From Pseudomonadota bacterium (GTDB lineage: Bacteria; Pseudomonadota; Alphaproteobacteria; Rs-D84), in NCBI GenBank assembly GCA_030531915.1, contig JAUNMD010000016.1, forward strand, positions 1 through 13,521: DNA of 13,521 nt, given 5' to 3'. The first letter of the stretch is position 1; every line of letters begins with the position of its first letter. Both the position numbers and the translations under genes were made by a program. Positions 5,101 through 11,880 of the stretch are shown piece by piece. The notes beneath the pieces were generated by a model. That model saw only the letters and a list, made by a program, of their open reading frames with translations, was not told the DNA's origin and made no database searches.

Positions 5101-5460
5101 TTATTCTGCAACAATCACATAGCGACGTTTCAAAACGGGCTGATTGCATGCCTTGCAACCACATGATGGGGCGACCTCAACCTCGCGCGCGGCCGGAACG
5201 ATAATCTGGCGATCACGACGTGGGGCCTGACCCATATTGTCACGGGCATACAAATCCGCACAACGGGTGTTGCGATAAACAATGCGTTTGCCATTGTTCA
5301 TATCATAAATTGAATTTGTAAAGTGTTTACCCTGTTCACCCATTTCATAGATGCAATCTTCGCCATCTTGGGTGTACTGAATACCACCTTTGTAATAATC
5401 ATAACTGCTGCATGCGGCCAACGCTGCCAATGCAAAAACAGAAACCAGAACTTTTTTCAT
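5101..5460 (-). CDS. Small lipoprotein with C-terminal CxCxxC
   Basis: The 119-residue product has a lipoprotein signal with lipobox LAAC (lipidated Cys17) after a short hydrophobic core, so it should be anchored to an envelope membrane. The mature part is polar, with Cys36, Cys67 and a tight cluster Cys100-Cys102-Cys105 (SCGCKAC) near the C-terminus that could form disulfides or bind metal. No family was recognised. The start at 5460 is chosen for the signal sequence and an AAGGGA ribosome site; a longer in-frame reading to 5571 crosses the likely promoter. Its stop touches the terminator, and the next minus-strand gene has its own promoter, so it is probably monocistronic. Confidence 0.75.
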   Translation of the reverse strand: MKKVLVSVFALAALAACSSYDYYKGGIQYTQDGEDCIYEMGEQGKHFTNSIYDMNNGKRIVYRNTRCADLYARDNMGQAPRRDRQIIVPAAREVEVAPSCGCKACNQPVLKRRYVIVAE

Positions 5461-5518
5461 AACGCGTCCCTTGTGCTTTTGTCTGTTTGACTCTCTGACC
5501 GCTCCCCGATTCGTTGCT

Positions 5519-5549
5519 ATTATTGTTGCACAAAACCGCGCGTTGTCAA
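5519..5549 (-). promoter_or_regulatory. Possible promoter of the lipoprotein gene
   Basis: A perfect minus-strand TTGACA (5549-5544) is followed after 19 bp by AATAAT (5524-5519). The spacer is longer than ideal. It would give a leader of roughly 50 nt. Confidence 0.35.
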
Positions 5550-5581
5550 GCAGCCGATAAAAATCAGCCATCGCACCCGCG

Positions 5582-5599
5582 CCACAAATGTGGTATAAT
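5582..5599 (+). promoter_or_regulatory. Promoter -10 of the aldolase gene with adjacent palindrome
   Basis: A perfect TATAAT (5594-5599) is preceded directly by the palindrome CCACAAATGTGG (5582-5593), which lies in the spacer and could be an operator. The matching -35 is weak. Transcription would start near 5606, about 20 bases before the ATG. Confidence 0.5.
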
Positions 5600-5627
5600 T
5601 ACCCCCAGAAAAAAGGAAACACGCACC

Positions 5628-6572
5628 ATGAAATATTCTGAATTTGGTTTAACAAACACACGCGCGACATTTGCCGACGCAATTCGTCGCCACTATGCCG
5701 TGCCGGCATTTAACTTTTACAACATGGAAACCATGCAGGCGATTTTGTCCGCCGCACGCGACACGCACAGTCCGGTTATTCTGGCCATATCTGAATCCGC
5801 GTTGAAATACATGGGCGGCGACATGCTGATGGGAATGATACGCGGCGCAAACATTCGCCCAGATGAACGTATCACATTGCACTTGGATCACGGCGGCAGT
5901 TTTGACGCATGCAAAACAGCATTGGAACTGGGATTTTCATCTGTGATGATTGACGCCAGCAAATTGCCATTTGACGAAAATGTCGAACTGTCGCGTCGCG
6001 TCGCAGAATTGGCACACAAATACGACGCATCGGTCGAGGCAGAACTGGGCACAATATCAGGAATCGAAGACGAAAATACTTTTTCTGATCATTCCAGTTA
6101 CACCAACCCCGCCGACGTGATTAAATTTGTAAACGCCACCGGCATTGATTCATTGGCCATCGCCATCGGCACCAGCCACGGCGCATACAAACGCAAAAAC
6201 GAAAACGAAGAATTACGTTTGGACATCTTGGACGAAATCGCCAAACAATTACCAGAATTTCCGTTGGTCTTGCATGGCGCAAGCAGCATTCCACAAAACT
6301 TTGTAAAGATAATCGACACGTTTGGCGGCAAAATGTCGGGCGCATTGGGCATCGACCCACATCAATTACGTGCCGCAACCGAAATGAATATTTGCAAGAT
6401 AAATGTGGACAGCGATTCACGTTTGGCATTCACCGCGGGTGTACGCGCGACACTGGCCCAGCACCCCGAAATGTTTAACCCACGCGACTTTTTGAAGCCC
6501 GCCCGCCAGAACATCTATGATAATTGCATAGATGAAATCAAAAACATCATGGGTTCTGATAACAAATTGTAA
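5628..6572 (+). CDS. fba: Class II fructose-bisphosphate aldolase
   Basis: This 314-residue zinc enzyme interconverts fructose 1,6-bisphosphate with dihydroxyacetone phosphate and glyceraldehyde 3-phosphate in glycolysis and gluconeogenesis. Landmarks are AFNFYNMETMQA (27-38), the catalytic and zinc box HLDHGG (85-90; Asp87, His88), VEAELG (136-141; Glu139), the second zinc histidine in GTSHGAYK (His184), the third in LHGASS (His216), and the phosphate-site NVDSDSRLAF near 259-268. Length agrees with the short class II type. A tagatose-bisphosphate aldolase of the same family cannot be excluded by sequence alone. The start at 5628 is set by homology at MKYSEFG and by AAAAGGAAAC upstream. No terminator follows, so some readthrough into the next operon is possible. 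Confidence 0.92.
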   Translation: MKYSEFGLTNTRATFADAIRRHYAVPAFNFYNMETMQAILSAARDTHSPVILAISESALKYMGGDMLMGMIRGANIRPDERITLHLDHGGSFDACKTALELGFSSVMIDASKLPFDENVELSRRVAELAHKYDASVEAELGTISGIEDENTFSDHSSYTNPADVIKFVNATGIDSLAIAIGTSHGAYKRKNENEELRLDILDEIAKQLPEFPLVLHGASSIPQNFVKIIDTFGGKMSGALGIDPHQLRAATEMNICKINVDSDSRLAFTAGVRATLAQHPEMFNPRDFLKPARQNIYDNCIDEIKNIMGSDNKL

Positions 6573-6743
6573 AAAGAGGCAAATTTTTAGGGGCGATATA
6601 TGTTCATTCTTACATAAATAAACCTATTTTCAATCTGTTTATTTTTGATTAGAACTCTTTTGTTGCTTGCACCAATTTATATAGAAATTTAGCATTTCAA
6701 ATGTAGATTAACAAAAAACTACAACAACAAAAGAGGAACTACC
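6573..6743 (+). other. AT-rich leader with inverted repeat covering the first ribosome site
   Basis: This 171-bp gap holds no convincing gene and no hairpin terminator for the aldolase. CTCTTTTGTTG (6655-6665) is perfectly complementary to CAACAAAAGAG (6725-6735), whose end contains the Shine-Dalgarno AAAGAGG of the following gene. If transcription begins before 6655, this pairing would hide the ribosome site. I could not call a promoter with confidence. Confidence 0.5.
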
Positions 6744-6980
6744 ATGAACTACATTCTTTTGATGCAGAAGAAGAAACCTTATATGAAATGCGACGCTCTG
6801 GATGTTGAGCCATGCGCCGGAACAGACTTACCAGATACACCGACCTGCGGAATTATGATTGAGGACACCGATGGCCAATGGATTGAAATGAAAAACAAAA
6901 GAAACATTTTGCCATTACTTGCCCAATACAATAATAGTGTCAAGCGTATTGCAAGAACAAATCACTACAAAATCAGATAA
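6744..6980 (+). CDS. Unknown 78-residue protein
   Basis: I do not recognise this protein. It has no signal peptide or membrane segment. The N-terminal half carries three cysteines (16, 24 and 35) in an acidic stretch; the C-terminal third is basic (KNKR, VKRIARTNHYKIR). It has a good Shine-Dalgarno (AAAGAGG, seven bases before ATG), which supports a real gene, and that site is part of an 11-bp leader inverted repeat. It is followed after 47 bp, including a strong hairpin, by the M16 peptidase gene on the same strand, so the two are likely transcribed together. A role linked to the peptidase (adaptor, inhibitor or substrate) is only a possibility. Confidence 0.6.
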   Translation: MNYILLMQKKKPYMKCDALDVEPCAGTDLPDTPTCGIMIEDTDGQWIEMKNKRNILPLLAQYNNSVKRIARTNHYKIR

Positions 6981-6982
6981 TT

Positions 6983-7011
6983 TGTATTGGCTGGGAACAC
7001 CAGCCAATACA
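6983..7011 (+). terminator. Intercistronic hairpin, attenuator-like
   Basis: A perfect 11-bp stem (TGTATTGGCTG with CAGCCAATACA) with a seven-base loop, then four bases and TTTTT (7016-7020). It resembles a weak intrinsic terminator that would lower expression of the peptidase relative to the upstream gene, or a processing or stabilising stem. Confidence 0.6.
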
Positions 7012-7027
7012 CAACTTTTTCACCATA

Positions 7028-8314
7028 ATGCAATACACTCCTAGTATTTACAAATTATCAAATGGTCTGAATGTTATTCTGGACGATTTTGACATTGCGA
7101 CAACTCACGTTGAAATCAACATACATTCTGGGGCAAATGACGAAACCACCGGCACAGAATTTGGTATCACGCATTTCATTGAACACATGTTGTCCAAGGG
7201 AACACGCCTACATCCAGACACCAACGACATAACCACCAACATCGCCGCCTCTATCGGCGCATCGCGCAATGCAGGAACGACATATGACAAACTGTGTTTA
7301 TTTGGACGCGTACTGGCTGAAAACCTGAATAAATTATTAGAACTATTTTCGGAACAGTTGCGCGATTCCCTGTTTGACCAACACAAGATTGAAATTGAAC
7401 GCGGCGTGATTCTGGACGAATACAGACGTAAAACGATGGATAATGTGTCCACGTTTAATATATTTTCCTATGAAAAACTATTTGGCACACATAATCTCCT
7501 TGGGACGCCAGATACTATAAAATCATTTTCACGCGAACAACTGGTATATTATTTTTATAAAATATTGTCTGCACAAAATATGACCATCTGCATATCTGGG
7601 AAAATCATTGACTCAGAAAAAACATTACAACATTTGGAACAATTATTCGGATGGGTTCCATCATTCCCAGTGCATCACACACAACAAAAAATTATACCAA
7701 TCGTTGCACATAATCCAAAAAACAATCAGGCAAACATTCAATTGCGCTTTGCGTTTGAAAATACAATTCCCACTGATTTACAACATAGACCCCAAACACT
7801 GGCTGCGAACAGATTCAGTTTCTTGTTGGGAAAAAAATTGTACGAAATTCTGCGCAACAAACTAGGATTGACCTATGGGGTATCCACCACACATTTTGGC
7901 CACACAAATGTGTACGCAAATACAATAAATACATCAACCAGTCCACAAAATATTGATACCATCATTGCAGCAATCGCGCGCGAATGTGCCACTGCGCGCA
8001 TGAAACCCGAAATTTCCGATGACGATGTTGCGCGGCTGCGCATGCTGATGAAATTACAATTTGCCGACATCATGGAATCCGCATCAAAACGCTGTGGAAA
8101 ACTGTTGGAACATTGGCATCAATATGGCACACTTTACGACCTGATGGGTGAAATGTACATAAATGACCAAATGACAAAATCAAACATCATTGACGCCACA
8201 AAAGATTTCTTTACCCCGCCGGCATCAATCCTGACCCAAGGGCCAGAGATAAGTTCTGATTTGCAAAAAATTTGGAATGATAACTTTATAACAAAAGGAG
8301 TACACAATGTATGA
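7028..8314 (+). CDS. M16 family (insulinase/MPP-like) zinc peptidase
   Basis: The 428-residue product is a two-lobe M16B-type metallopeptidase subunit without a signal peptide, so it probably acts in the cytoplasm. The inverted zinc motif is present: HFIEH (His49, catalytic Glu52, His53), with the distal ligand Glu131 in ERGVILDEY and supporting Glu124. The second lobe carries LRNKLGLTYGVS with Arg276 and Tyr283, the usual substrate-binding R/Y pair. It is thus a complete, probably active enzyme, not an inactive partner. M16 peptidases cut short peptides or targeting sequences inside a closed chamber. The start fits the family N-terminus (YKLSNGLNVIL), yet no Shine-Dalgarno precedes it and a hairpin stands just upstream. 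It overlaps a 39-residue acidic peptide gene by eight bases. Confidence 0.88.
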   Translation: MQYTPSIYKLSNGLNVILDDFDIATTHVEINIHSGANDETTGTEFGITHFIEHMLSKGTRLHPDTNDITTNIAASIGASRNAGTTYDKLCLFGRVLAENLNKLLELFSEQLRDSLFDQHKIEIERGVILDEYRRKTMDNVSTFNIFSYEKLFGTHNLLGTPDTIKSFSREQLVYYFYKILSAQNMTICISGKIIDSEKTLQHLEQLFGWVPSFPVHHTQQKIIPIVAHNPKNNQANIQLRFAFENTIPTDLQHRPQTLAANRFSFLLGKKLYEILRNKLGLTYGVSTTHFGHTNVYANTINTSTSPQNIDTIIAAIARECATARMKPEISDDDVARLRMLMKLQFADIMESASKRCGKLLEHWHQYGTLYDLMGEMYINDQMTKSNIIDATKDFFTPPASILTQGPEISSDLQKIWNDNFITKGVHNV

Positions 8315-8426
8315 CGAACCCGACCCAAGCCAAATTGATCAAATAGAAATCGAAATAAACGACCCAAGAGAAGAGCCAACTGGGCCAGAAGAACGATCAA
8401 CTTACAACCCCGACGACAGCTTTTAA
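8307..8426 (+). CDS. 39-residue highly acidic peptide
   Basis: This small gene starts inside the end of the M16 peptidase gene and stops two bases before a strong terminator, so it is the last cistron of that operon. It has the best ribosome site in the operon (AAAAGGAG, six bases before ATG). The product has 13 acidic and only 2 basic residues, six prolines, no cysteine and no lysine, so it should be unfolded and strongly negative. Segments such as QIEIEINDPREEPTGPEER look like tail or linker sequence. No family was recognised. Because it is tied by overlap to the peptidase, it could be a substrate, a propeptide-like precursor or a regulator; none is shown. An ATGA start at 8311 would encode only 11 residues. 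Confidence 0.65.
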   Translation: MYDEPDPSQIDQIEIEINDPREEPTGPEERSTYNPDDSF

Positions 8427-8428
8427 CA

Positions 8429-8457
8429 AACCACGCGCCACAATGGCGCGTGGTTTT
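8429..8457 (+). terminator. Terminator of the M16 operon
   Basis: A perfect 11-bp stem (AACCACGCGCC with GGCGCGTGGTT) around ACAAT, ending in a TTTT tract that overlaps the stem end. It starts two bases after the acidic peptide stop. Confidence 0.85.
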
Positions 8458-8470
8458 ATTATTTCAAAAA

Positions 8471-8566
8471 AAATTAGAACGGTGCAGATGGTGGGTGCGA
8501 CGAAGGCGAAGTGTATTGAACATACACGAGCCGCCGCCACGCCCGCCAGATGTGCCGTTATAATTT
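8471..8566. repeat. 96-bp imperfect palindrome behind efp
   Basis: The arms pair from 8471-8476 with 8561-8566, then 8478-8509 with 8528-8559, then 8511-8516 with 8522-8527 around a five-base loop. On plus RNA there are four G-U pairs and two tandem G-A steps (8487-8488/8549-8550 and 8508-8509/8528-8529). On the minus strand it directly follows the efp stop and is followed by eight T residues (8473-8466), so it can act as an oversized terminator for efp. It is far longer than the other terminators here, and a dispersed palindromic element is possible. Confidence 0.7.
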
Positions 8567-9134
8567 ATTTGGCGCGTTCAACGTATTCCAAAGTTTCAGT
8601 ATTCACCACGATTTTTTCACCGGTTTCAACAAACAAAGGAACTTGGACGCGAATACCATTGTCCAACACAGCTGGTTTGCCGCCACTGCTGGATGCGGTC
8701 TGACCCTTTAACGCAGGTTCTGTTTCTTCGACAGTTGCGATAACGGTCTTTGGCAATGAAATCGATACAGGTTTGCCTTCTACGAAGTTGGCTTTAACCT
8801 CCATTTCTGGGGCCAAGAATTTCATCTGTTCGCCCAACGATTCAACCGGCATTGTAAACTGTTCATAGTCAGACAGGTTCATAAAGAACGCATCTGTACC
8901 ATCAGAATACAAATACTGGCAATCGAAATCTTCGACCATCAGTTTTTCAACTTTGTCTTCGGCACGCCAGCGATCGCCGCCCTTGTTGCCAGAATCAATA
9001 TCACGCAAATCGGCCTGAACAAAAGCACCGCCCTTGCCCGGTTTTACCTTGGTGATTGATGTAACGGAATAACGACGTCCGTTGTGTGAAATCACCCAAC
9101 CAACGCGCATATCATTTGCAATATATGATGCCAT
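8565..9134 (-). CDS. efp: Translation elongation factor P
   Basis: The 189-residue protein enters the ribosomal E site and relieves stalling at consecutive prolines. The N-terminal KOW-like domain has the conserved tip KPGKGG with Lys34, the residue normally beta-lysylated by EpmA and EpmB. Two OB domains follow, with the family segments CQYLYSDGTDAFFMN, LPKTVIATVEETEPALKG and VQVPLFVETGEKIVVNT. Length is normal (E. coli 188). AAAGAGG precedes the ATG. It lies 63 bp after ppa on the same strand, with only a weak hairpin between, so it may be partly cotranscribed with it. Its stop codon is the edge of a 96-bp palindrome. Confidence 0.97.
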   Translation of the reverse strand: MASYIANDMRVGWVISHNGRRYSVTSITKVKPGKGGAFVQADLRDIDSGNKGGDRWRAEDKVEKLMVEDFDCQYLYSDGTDAFFMNLSDYEQFTMPVESLGEQMKFLAPEMEVKANFVEGKPVSISLPKTVIATVEETEPALKGQTASSSGGKPAVLDNGIRVQVPLFVETGEKIVVNTETLEYVERAK

Positions 9135-9197
9135 TGTTATACCTCTTTGATTTTTGCGTTTGAATTATAAAAACGCAGCCGCGCCGATGCAAGATTT

Positions 9198-9740
9198 TTA
9201 TTGCGCCGTACGCTTGTGCGCCCAATAGCGGTCGATACTGTCCATAATCAGTTTATCGGCCGCATCACGATCCGCCCAACCAGATACCTTGGACCAAGAA
9301 TTTGGTTGCAAGTCCTTGTAGTGCTGGAAAAAGTATTCAATCTTGGAACGCAAGATTTCCGGCAACTGTTCAACGTATTCCGTATTGGTGTAAAACGGGT
9401 CAATTCTGTCCAGTGGCACGCAGATGATTTTTTCATCACCGCCCGCCTGATCTTCCATAATCAGTGCGCCGATTGGACGAACCTCAATCAAAACACCGGG
9501 ACGCAGTGGCGCATTACACACAACCACACAATCCAACGGGTCGCCGTCATCGCCCAGTGTCCCTGGGAAATATCCATAGTTTGCAGGATATGCCATTGGT
9601 GCGTGTAAGATTCTGTCCACGCGTGGCAATCCGGTTTCTTTATCAATTTCGTATTTTACAAATCCATTTTCTGGAACTTCTATAATTGCGTTCATCTTCT
9701 TTGGGGGTAATTTCCCCGGCGCAATTTCTGCTATTGTCAT
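9198..9740 (-). CDS. ppa: Inorganic pyrophosphatase, family I
   Basis: The 180-residue enzyme hydrolyses pyrophosphate to phosphate, pulling biosynthetic reactions forward in the cytoplasm. The family I active site is intact with the same numbering as the E. coli enzyme: NYGYFPGT (54-61), the metal box DGDPLD with Asp65, Asp67 and Asp70, then MEDQAGGDEK giving Asp97, Asp102 and Lys104. Length is typical (E. coli 176). An AGGA site lies about eight bases before the ATG. A terminator separates it from dnaN upstream; a promoter in the 9741-9812 gap is expected, but only a poor GATAAG-type -10 was found. It is followed by efp. Confidence 0.96.
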   Translation of the reverse strand: MTIAEIAPGKLPPKKMNAIIEVPENGFVKYEIDKETGLPRVDRILHAPMAYPANYGYFPGTLGDDGDPLDCVVVCNAPLRPGVLIEVRPIGALIMEDQAGGDEKIICVPLDRIDPFYTNTEYVEQLPEILRSKIEYFFQHYKDLQPNSWSKVSGWADRDAADKLIMDSIDRYWAHKRTAQ

Positions 9741-9812
9741 CTTCTATATCCTTGGGTTTCAAGCGGCAATCTTATCAGAAAAAATCCGCAATGCAAACGA
9801 ATCGGGCAATAA

Positions 9813-9836
9813 AAAACGCCCCAAACGGGGCGTTTT
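9813..9836. terminator. Terminator behind dnaN
   Basis: A perfect 10-bp stem (AAAACGCCCC with GGGGCGTTTT) with a four-base loop, 14 bp past the dnaN stop. Confidence 0.85.
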
Positions 9837-9849
9837 ATTGCATTTTTGA

Positions 9850-10968
9850 TTACATTCTCATCGGCATCAAGATGAACAACGCATCGGTGTTCTTGTCTGT
9901 CGATTTGATAATCGTCGGCGACAGTGGGTCTTGCATTTCCATTTGGAATTTGTCCCCTTCGACCTGACCGGCGACGTCCATCAAGAACTTTACATTAAAT
10001 GTAACCGTGAACGATGCATCGCCATTGTATTCAATGTCCAATTCCTGTGTTGCCGTACCGGCATCTGGGCTGGACGCATTGACGACCAATTTGTTCATGG
10101 AATATGTCAACTGAACAGATTTTGTTTTATCAACACTGGCGACAGATACCAAGTCAACAGCGTTCAAAAATTGTTTTCTGTCCAGAACGGCAATCTTGTC
10201 ATTGCCCTTTGGAATTACAACGCGATAGTTTGGATACTGGGCATCAACCAGTTTGCTGGTCAAAATTGCCGCACCAACTGTGAAACGCGCCTTGGTATCG
10301 GACAATTCAACCGTGACATCATCAACCGTTGCATCTTCCAATAACTTGGACAATTCGCCAATTACGCGACGTGGCAAAATAACCGCCGGCATTTCTGCAC
10401 TGCCCGCGGGGGCTGGCATCGCGCACAAAGCCATACGTTGGGCATCGGTTGCAACCGCGGTCAGCATTTTTTCTTTGCCTTCGTCCGCGATATGGAAATA
10501 AATACCGCCCAAGTGATAACGTACGTCGTCTGTTGGAATTGCAAATTTGGTCTGGTTTATCAGGTGTGCCAAATCGCCCGTTGTCATCTGGAACTTGGTG
10601 GTTAAATTGCTGCCCGCCATGGCTGGGAAATTTTCCGCCGGCAATGTTGGCAAACGGAATACCGCACGACCACTGGACACAACCAACTGGTCTCCATTCT
10701 GTTTGAATGTGATTTCTGCGTCATCTGGCAATTTACGAACGATATCATACAACATCTGGACAGGAACTGTTGTCTTGCCCCCCAATGTGATATCGGCCGC
10801 AACATGTTCAACCAATTCCAAATCAACGTTTGTCGCAGACAAAATCAAATCGTCTGCAACCTCTAACTTTACATTCATCAATATCGGCAATGTCGCGCGC
10901 TTTTCCACGATGGACTGCATATGCCCCAGCGCACGTATTAAAACCTGACGAAATACCGAAAATTCCAT
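9850..10968 (-). CDS. dnaN: DNA polymerase III beta subunit (sliding clamp)
   Basis: The 372-residue protein dimerises into the ring that holds DNA polymerase III on DNA and serves as a platform for many partners. It shows the start MEFSVFRQVLIRALGHMQSIVEKR, the family segment RATLPILMNVKLEV (about 24-37), domain 2 with TDAQRMALC, VILPRRVIGEL, domain 3 with YPNYRVVIP and the C-terminal MPMR motif near the partner-binding cleft. Length agrees with the family (E. coli 366). The start at 10968 has TAGGAG upstream; the in-frame extension to 11109 crosses the cdaA terminator. dnaA, recF and oriC-like features are not nearby, so this is not the usual origin-linked dnaN context. The 132-bp region upstream should hold its promoter, but no box pair stands out. 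Confidence 0.96.
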   Translation of the reverse strand: MEFSVFRQVLIRALGHMQSIVEKRATLPILMNVKLEVADDLILSATNVDLELVEHVAADITLGGKTTVPVQMLYDIVRKLPDDAEITFKQNGDQLVVSSGRAVFRLPTLPAENFPAMAGSNLTTKFQMTTGDLAHLINQTKFAIPTDDVRYHLGGIYFHIADEGKEKMLTAVATDAQRMALCAMPAPAGSAEMPAVILPRRVIGELSKLLEDATVDDVTVELSDTKARFTVGAAILTSKLVDAQYPNYRVVIPKGNDKIAVLDRKQFLNAVDLVSVASVDKTKSVQLTYSMNKLVVNASSPDAGTATQELDIEYNGDASFTVTFNVKFLMDVAGQVEGDKFQMEMQDPLSPTIIKSTDKNTDALFILMPMRM

Positions 10969-11101
10969 TATTTTGCTCCTAGGTATCTTATGGTTTCCTA
11001 CATTCTTTTTTATAAGTTTACCAAAAAATGCCGATTCGGTGCAAGGGTAAATACAACCTAGAAATCTGGACAAAAACACAAACCCGTCAACCAACAAAAG
11101 A

Positions 11102-11117
11102 CCGCCCAAACGGGCGG
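11102..11117. terminator. Terminator behind cdaA
   Basis: A 6-bp GC-rich stem (CCGCCC with GGGCGG, loop AAAC) four bases after the cdaA stop, with TCTTTTG following on the minus strand. It separates cdaA from dnaN, perhaps incompletely. Confidence 0.7.
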
Positions 11118-11121
11118 AATT

Positions 11122-11880
11122 TTATTTAGACAACACCTTGTCCAACTTTGCGCGTAATTTCTTGATATCGTCGTACTTGGTGAACTTGCCCTTTTCTGCG
11201 ATGGAAATATCCCCGCTTTCTTCGGATACCACCAATACGGTTGCACGTGAAACCTCTGACAGTCCCAATGCCGCACGATGACGTGTGCCGTATTTCCAAT
11301 TCAGATTATTTTGCGACAACGGTAAAATAGCACCCGCATACGCAATGCGTCCATGTTCAATAATAACCGCACCGTCATGCAAAGGCGTCTTGTTAAAGAA
11401 TATTGTCAGCAACAATTCACTGGTAATCACGGCATCAACACGCACACCCTTTTTATCAATCGCACTTTCGTCCAATGTGGTTGGGAATACAATCAGTGCA
11501 CCAGTGTGCTTGTTCGACATATATTCAACCGCACTGCAAATCGCGTCCAATGCGCCCGTATCACGCGTGGCAACGCCACCCTTGTGAATCATGCGCGACC
11601 ACCCCTCGATATTGCCCAACAATGCCATAAACTTGCGCAATTCTGGTTGAAAAATAACAATCAAACCCAATGACAAGAACAATGCCGTCCAGTGCAAGAA
11701 TGCACCCAACAAATCCAAATGCGCCCATGTTAAAACAAAACTCAGCACCCACAGGCCCGCCAGTCCCAACAGACCGCGCACCATTTTTTCCGATGATGTG
11801 TTTTCAATAAAACTGCGATAAAACAACCATACGATTGCCGCAATAATTAAAATCTGAATCAAACCCAACCAATTAAACAT
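11122..11880 (-). CDS. cdaA: Membrane diadenylate cyclase (CdaA/DacA type)
   Basis: The 252-residue enzyme joins two ATP molecules into cyclic di-AMP. Three N-terminal membrane helices (about 4-22, 34-51, 59-78) lead to a cytoplasmic DAC domain with the two signature motifs: LHDGAVII (Asp169-Gly170-Ala171) and GTRHRAALGLSE (198-209, with the RHR triad). FPTTLDESAIDKKG (132-145) matches the domain core. Length is near that of B. subtilis CdaA (273). In Firmicutes cdaA is followed by cdaR/ybbR and glmM; here neither is present, and the gene overlaps the AsmA-like gene upstream by eight bases, so those two are one operon. A terminator follows. c-di-AMP in such organisms usually tunes potassium or osmolyte uptake and wall homeostasis; no target gene is in view. 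Confidence 0.95.
   Translation of the reverse strand: MFNWLGLIQILIIAAIVWLFYRSFIENTSSEKMVRGLLGLAGLWVLSFVLTWAHLDLLGAFLHWTALFLSLGLIVIFQPELRKFMALLGNIEGWSRMIHKGGVATRDTGALDAICSAVEYMSNKHTGALIVFPTTLDESAIDKKGVRVDAVITSELLLTIFFNKTPLHDGAVIIEHGRIAYAGAILPLSQNNLNWKYGTRHRAALGLSEVSRATVLVVSEESGDISIAEKGKFTKYDDIKKLRAKLDKVLSK

Noticed and set aside
6573..6743. A promoter for the M16 operon such as TTGCAC (6667-6672) with TAGCAT (6690-6695).
   Set aside because: Both boxes are poor matches, and AT-rich sequence offers many such pairs by chance.
9135..9197. Possible terminator between ppa and efp.
   Set aside because: Only short three-base GC pairings could be drawn before the T run, so it is not listed as a feature.
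9850..10968. dnaN as a sign of the replication origin.
   Set aside because: No dnaA, recF or clusters of DnaA-box-like sequence were seen around it.
10969..11109. N-terminal extension of DnaN by 47 residues.
   Set aside because: The family start is MEFSVFRQ, with a good ribosome site at 10968; the extension reaches into the cdaA terminator.
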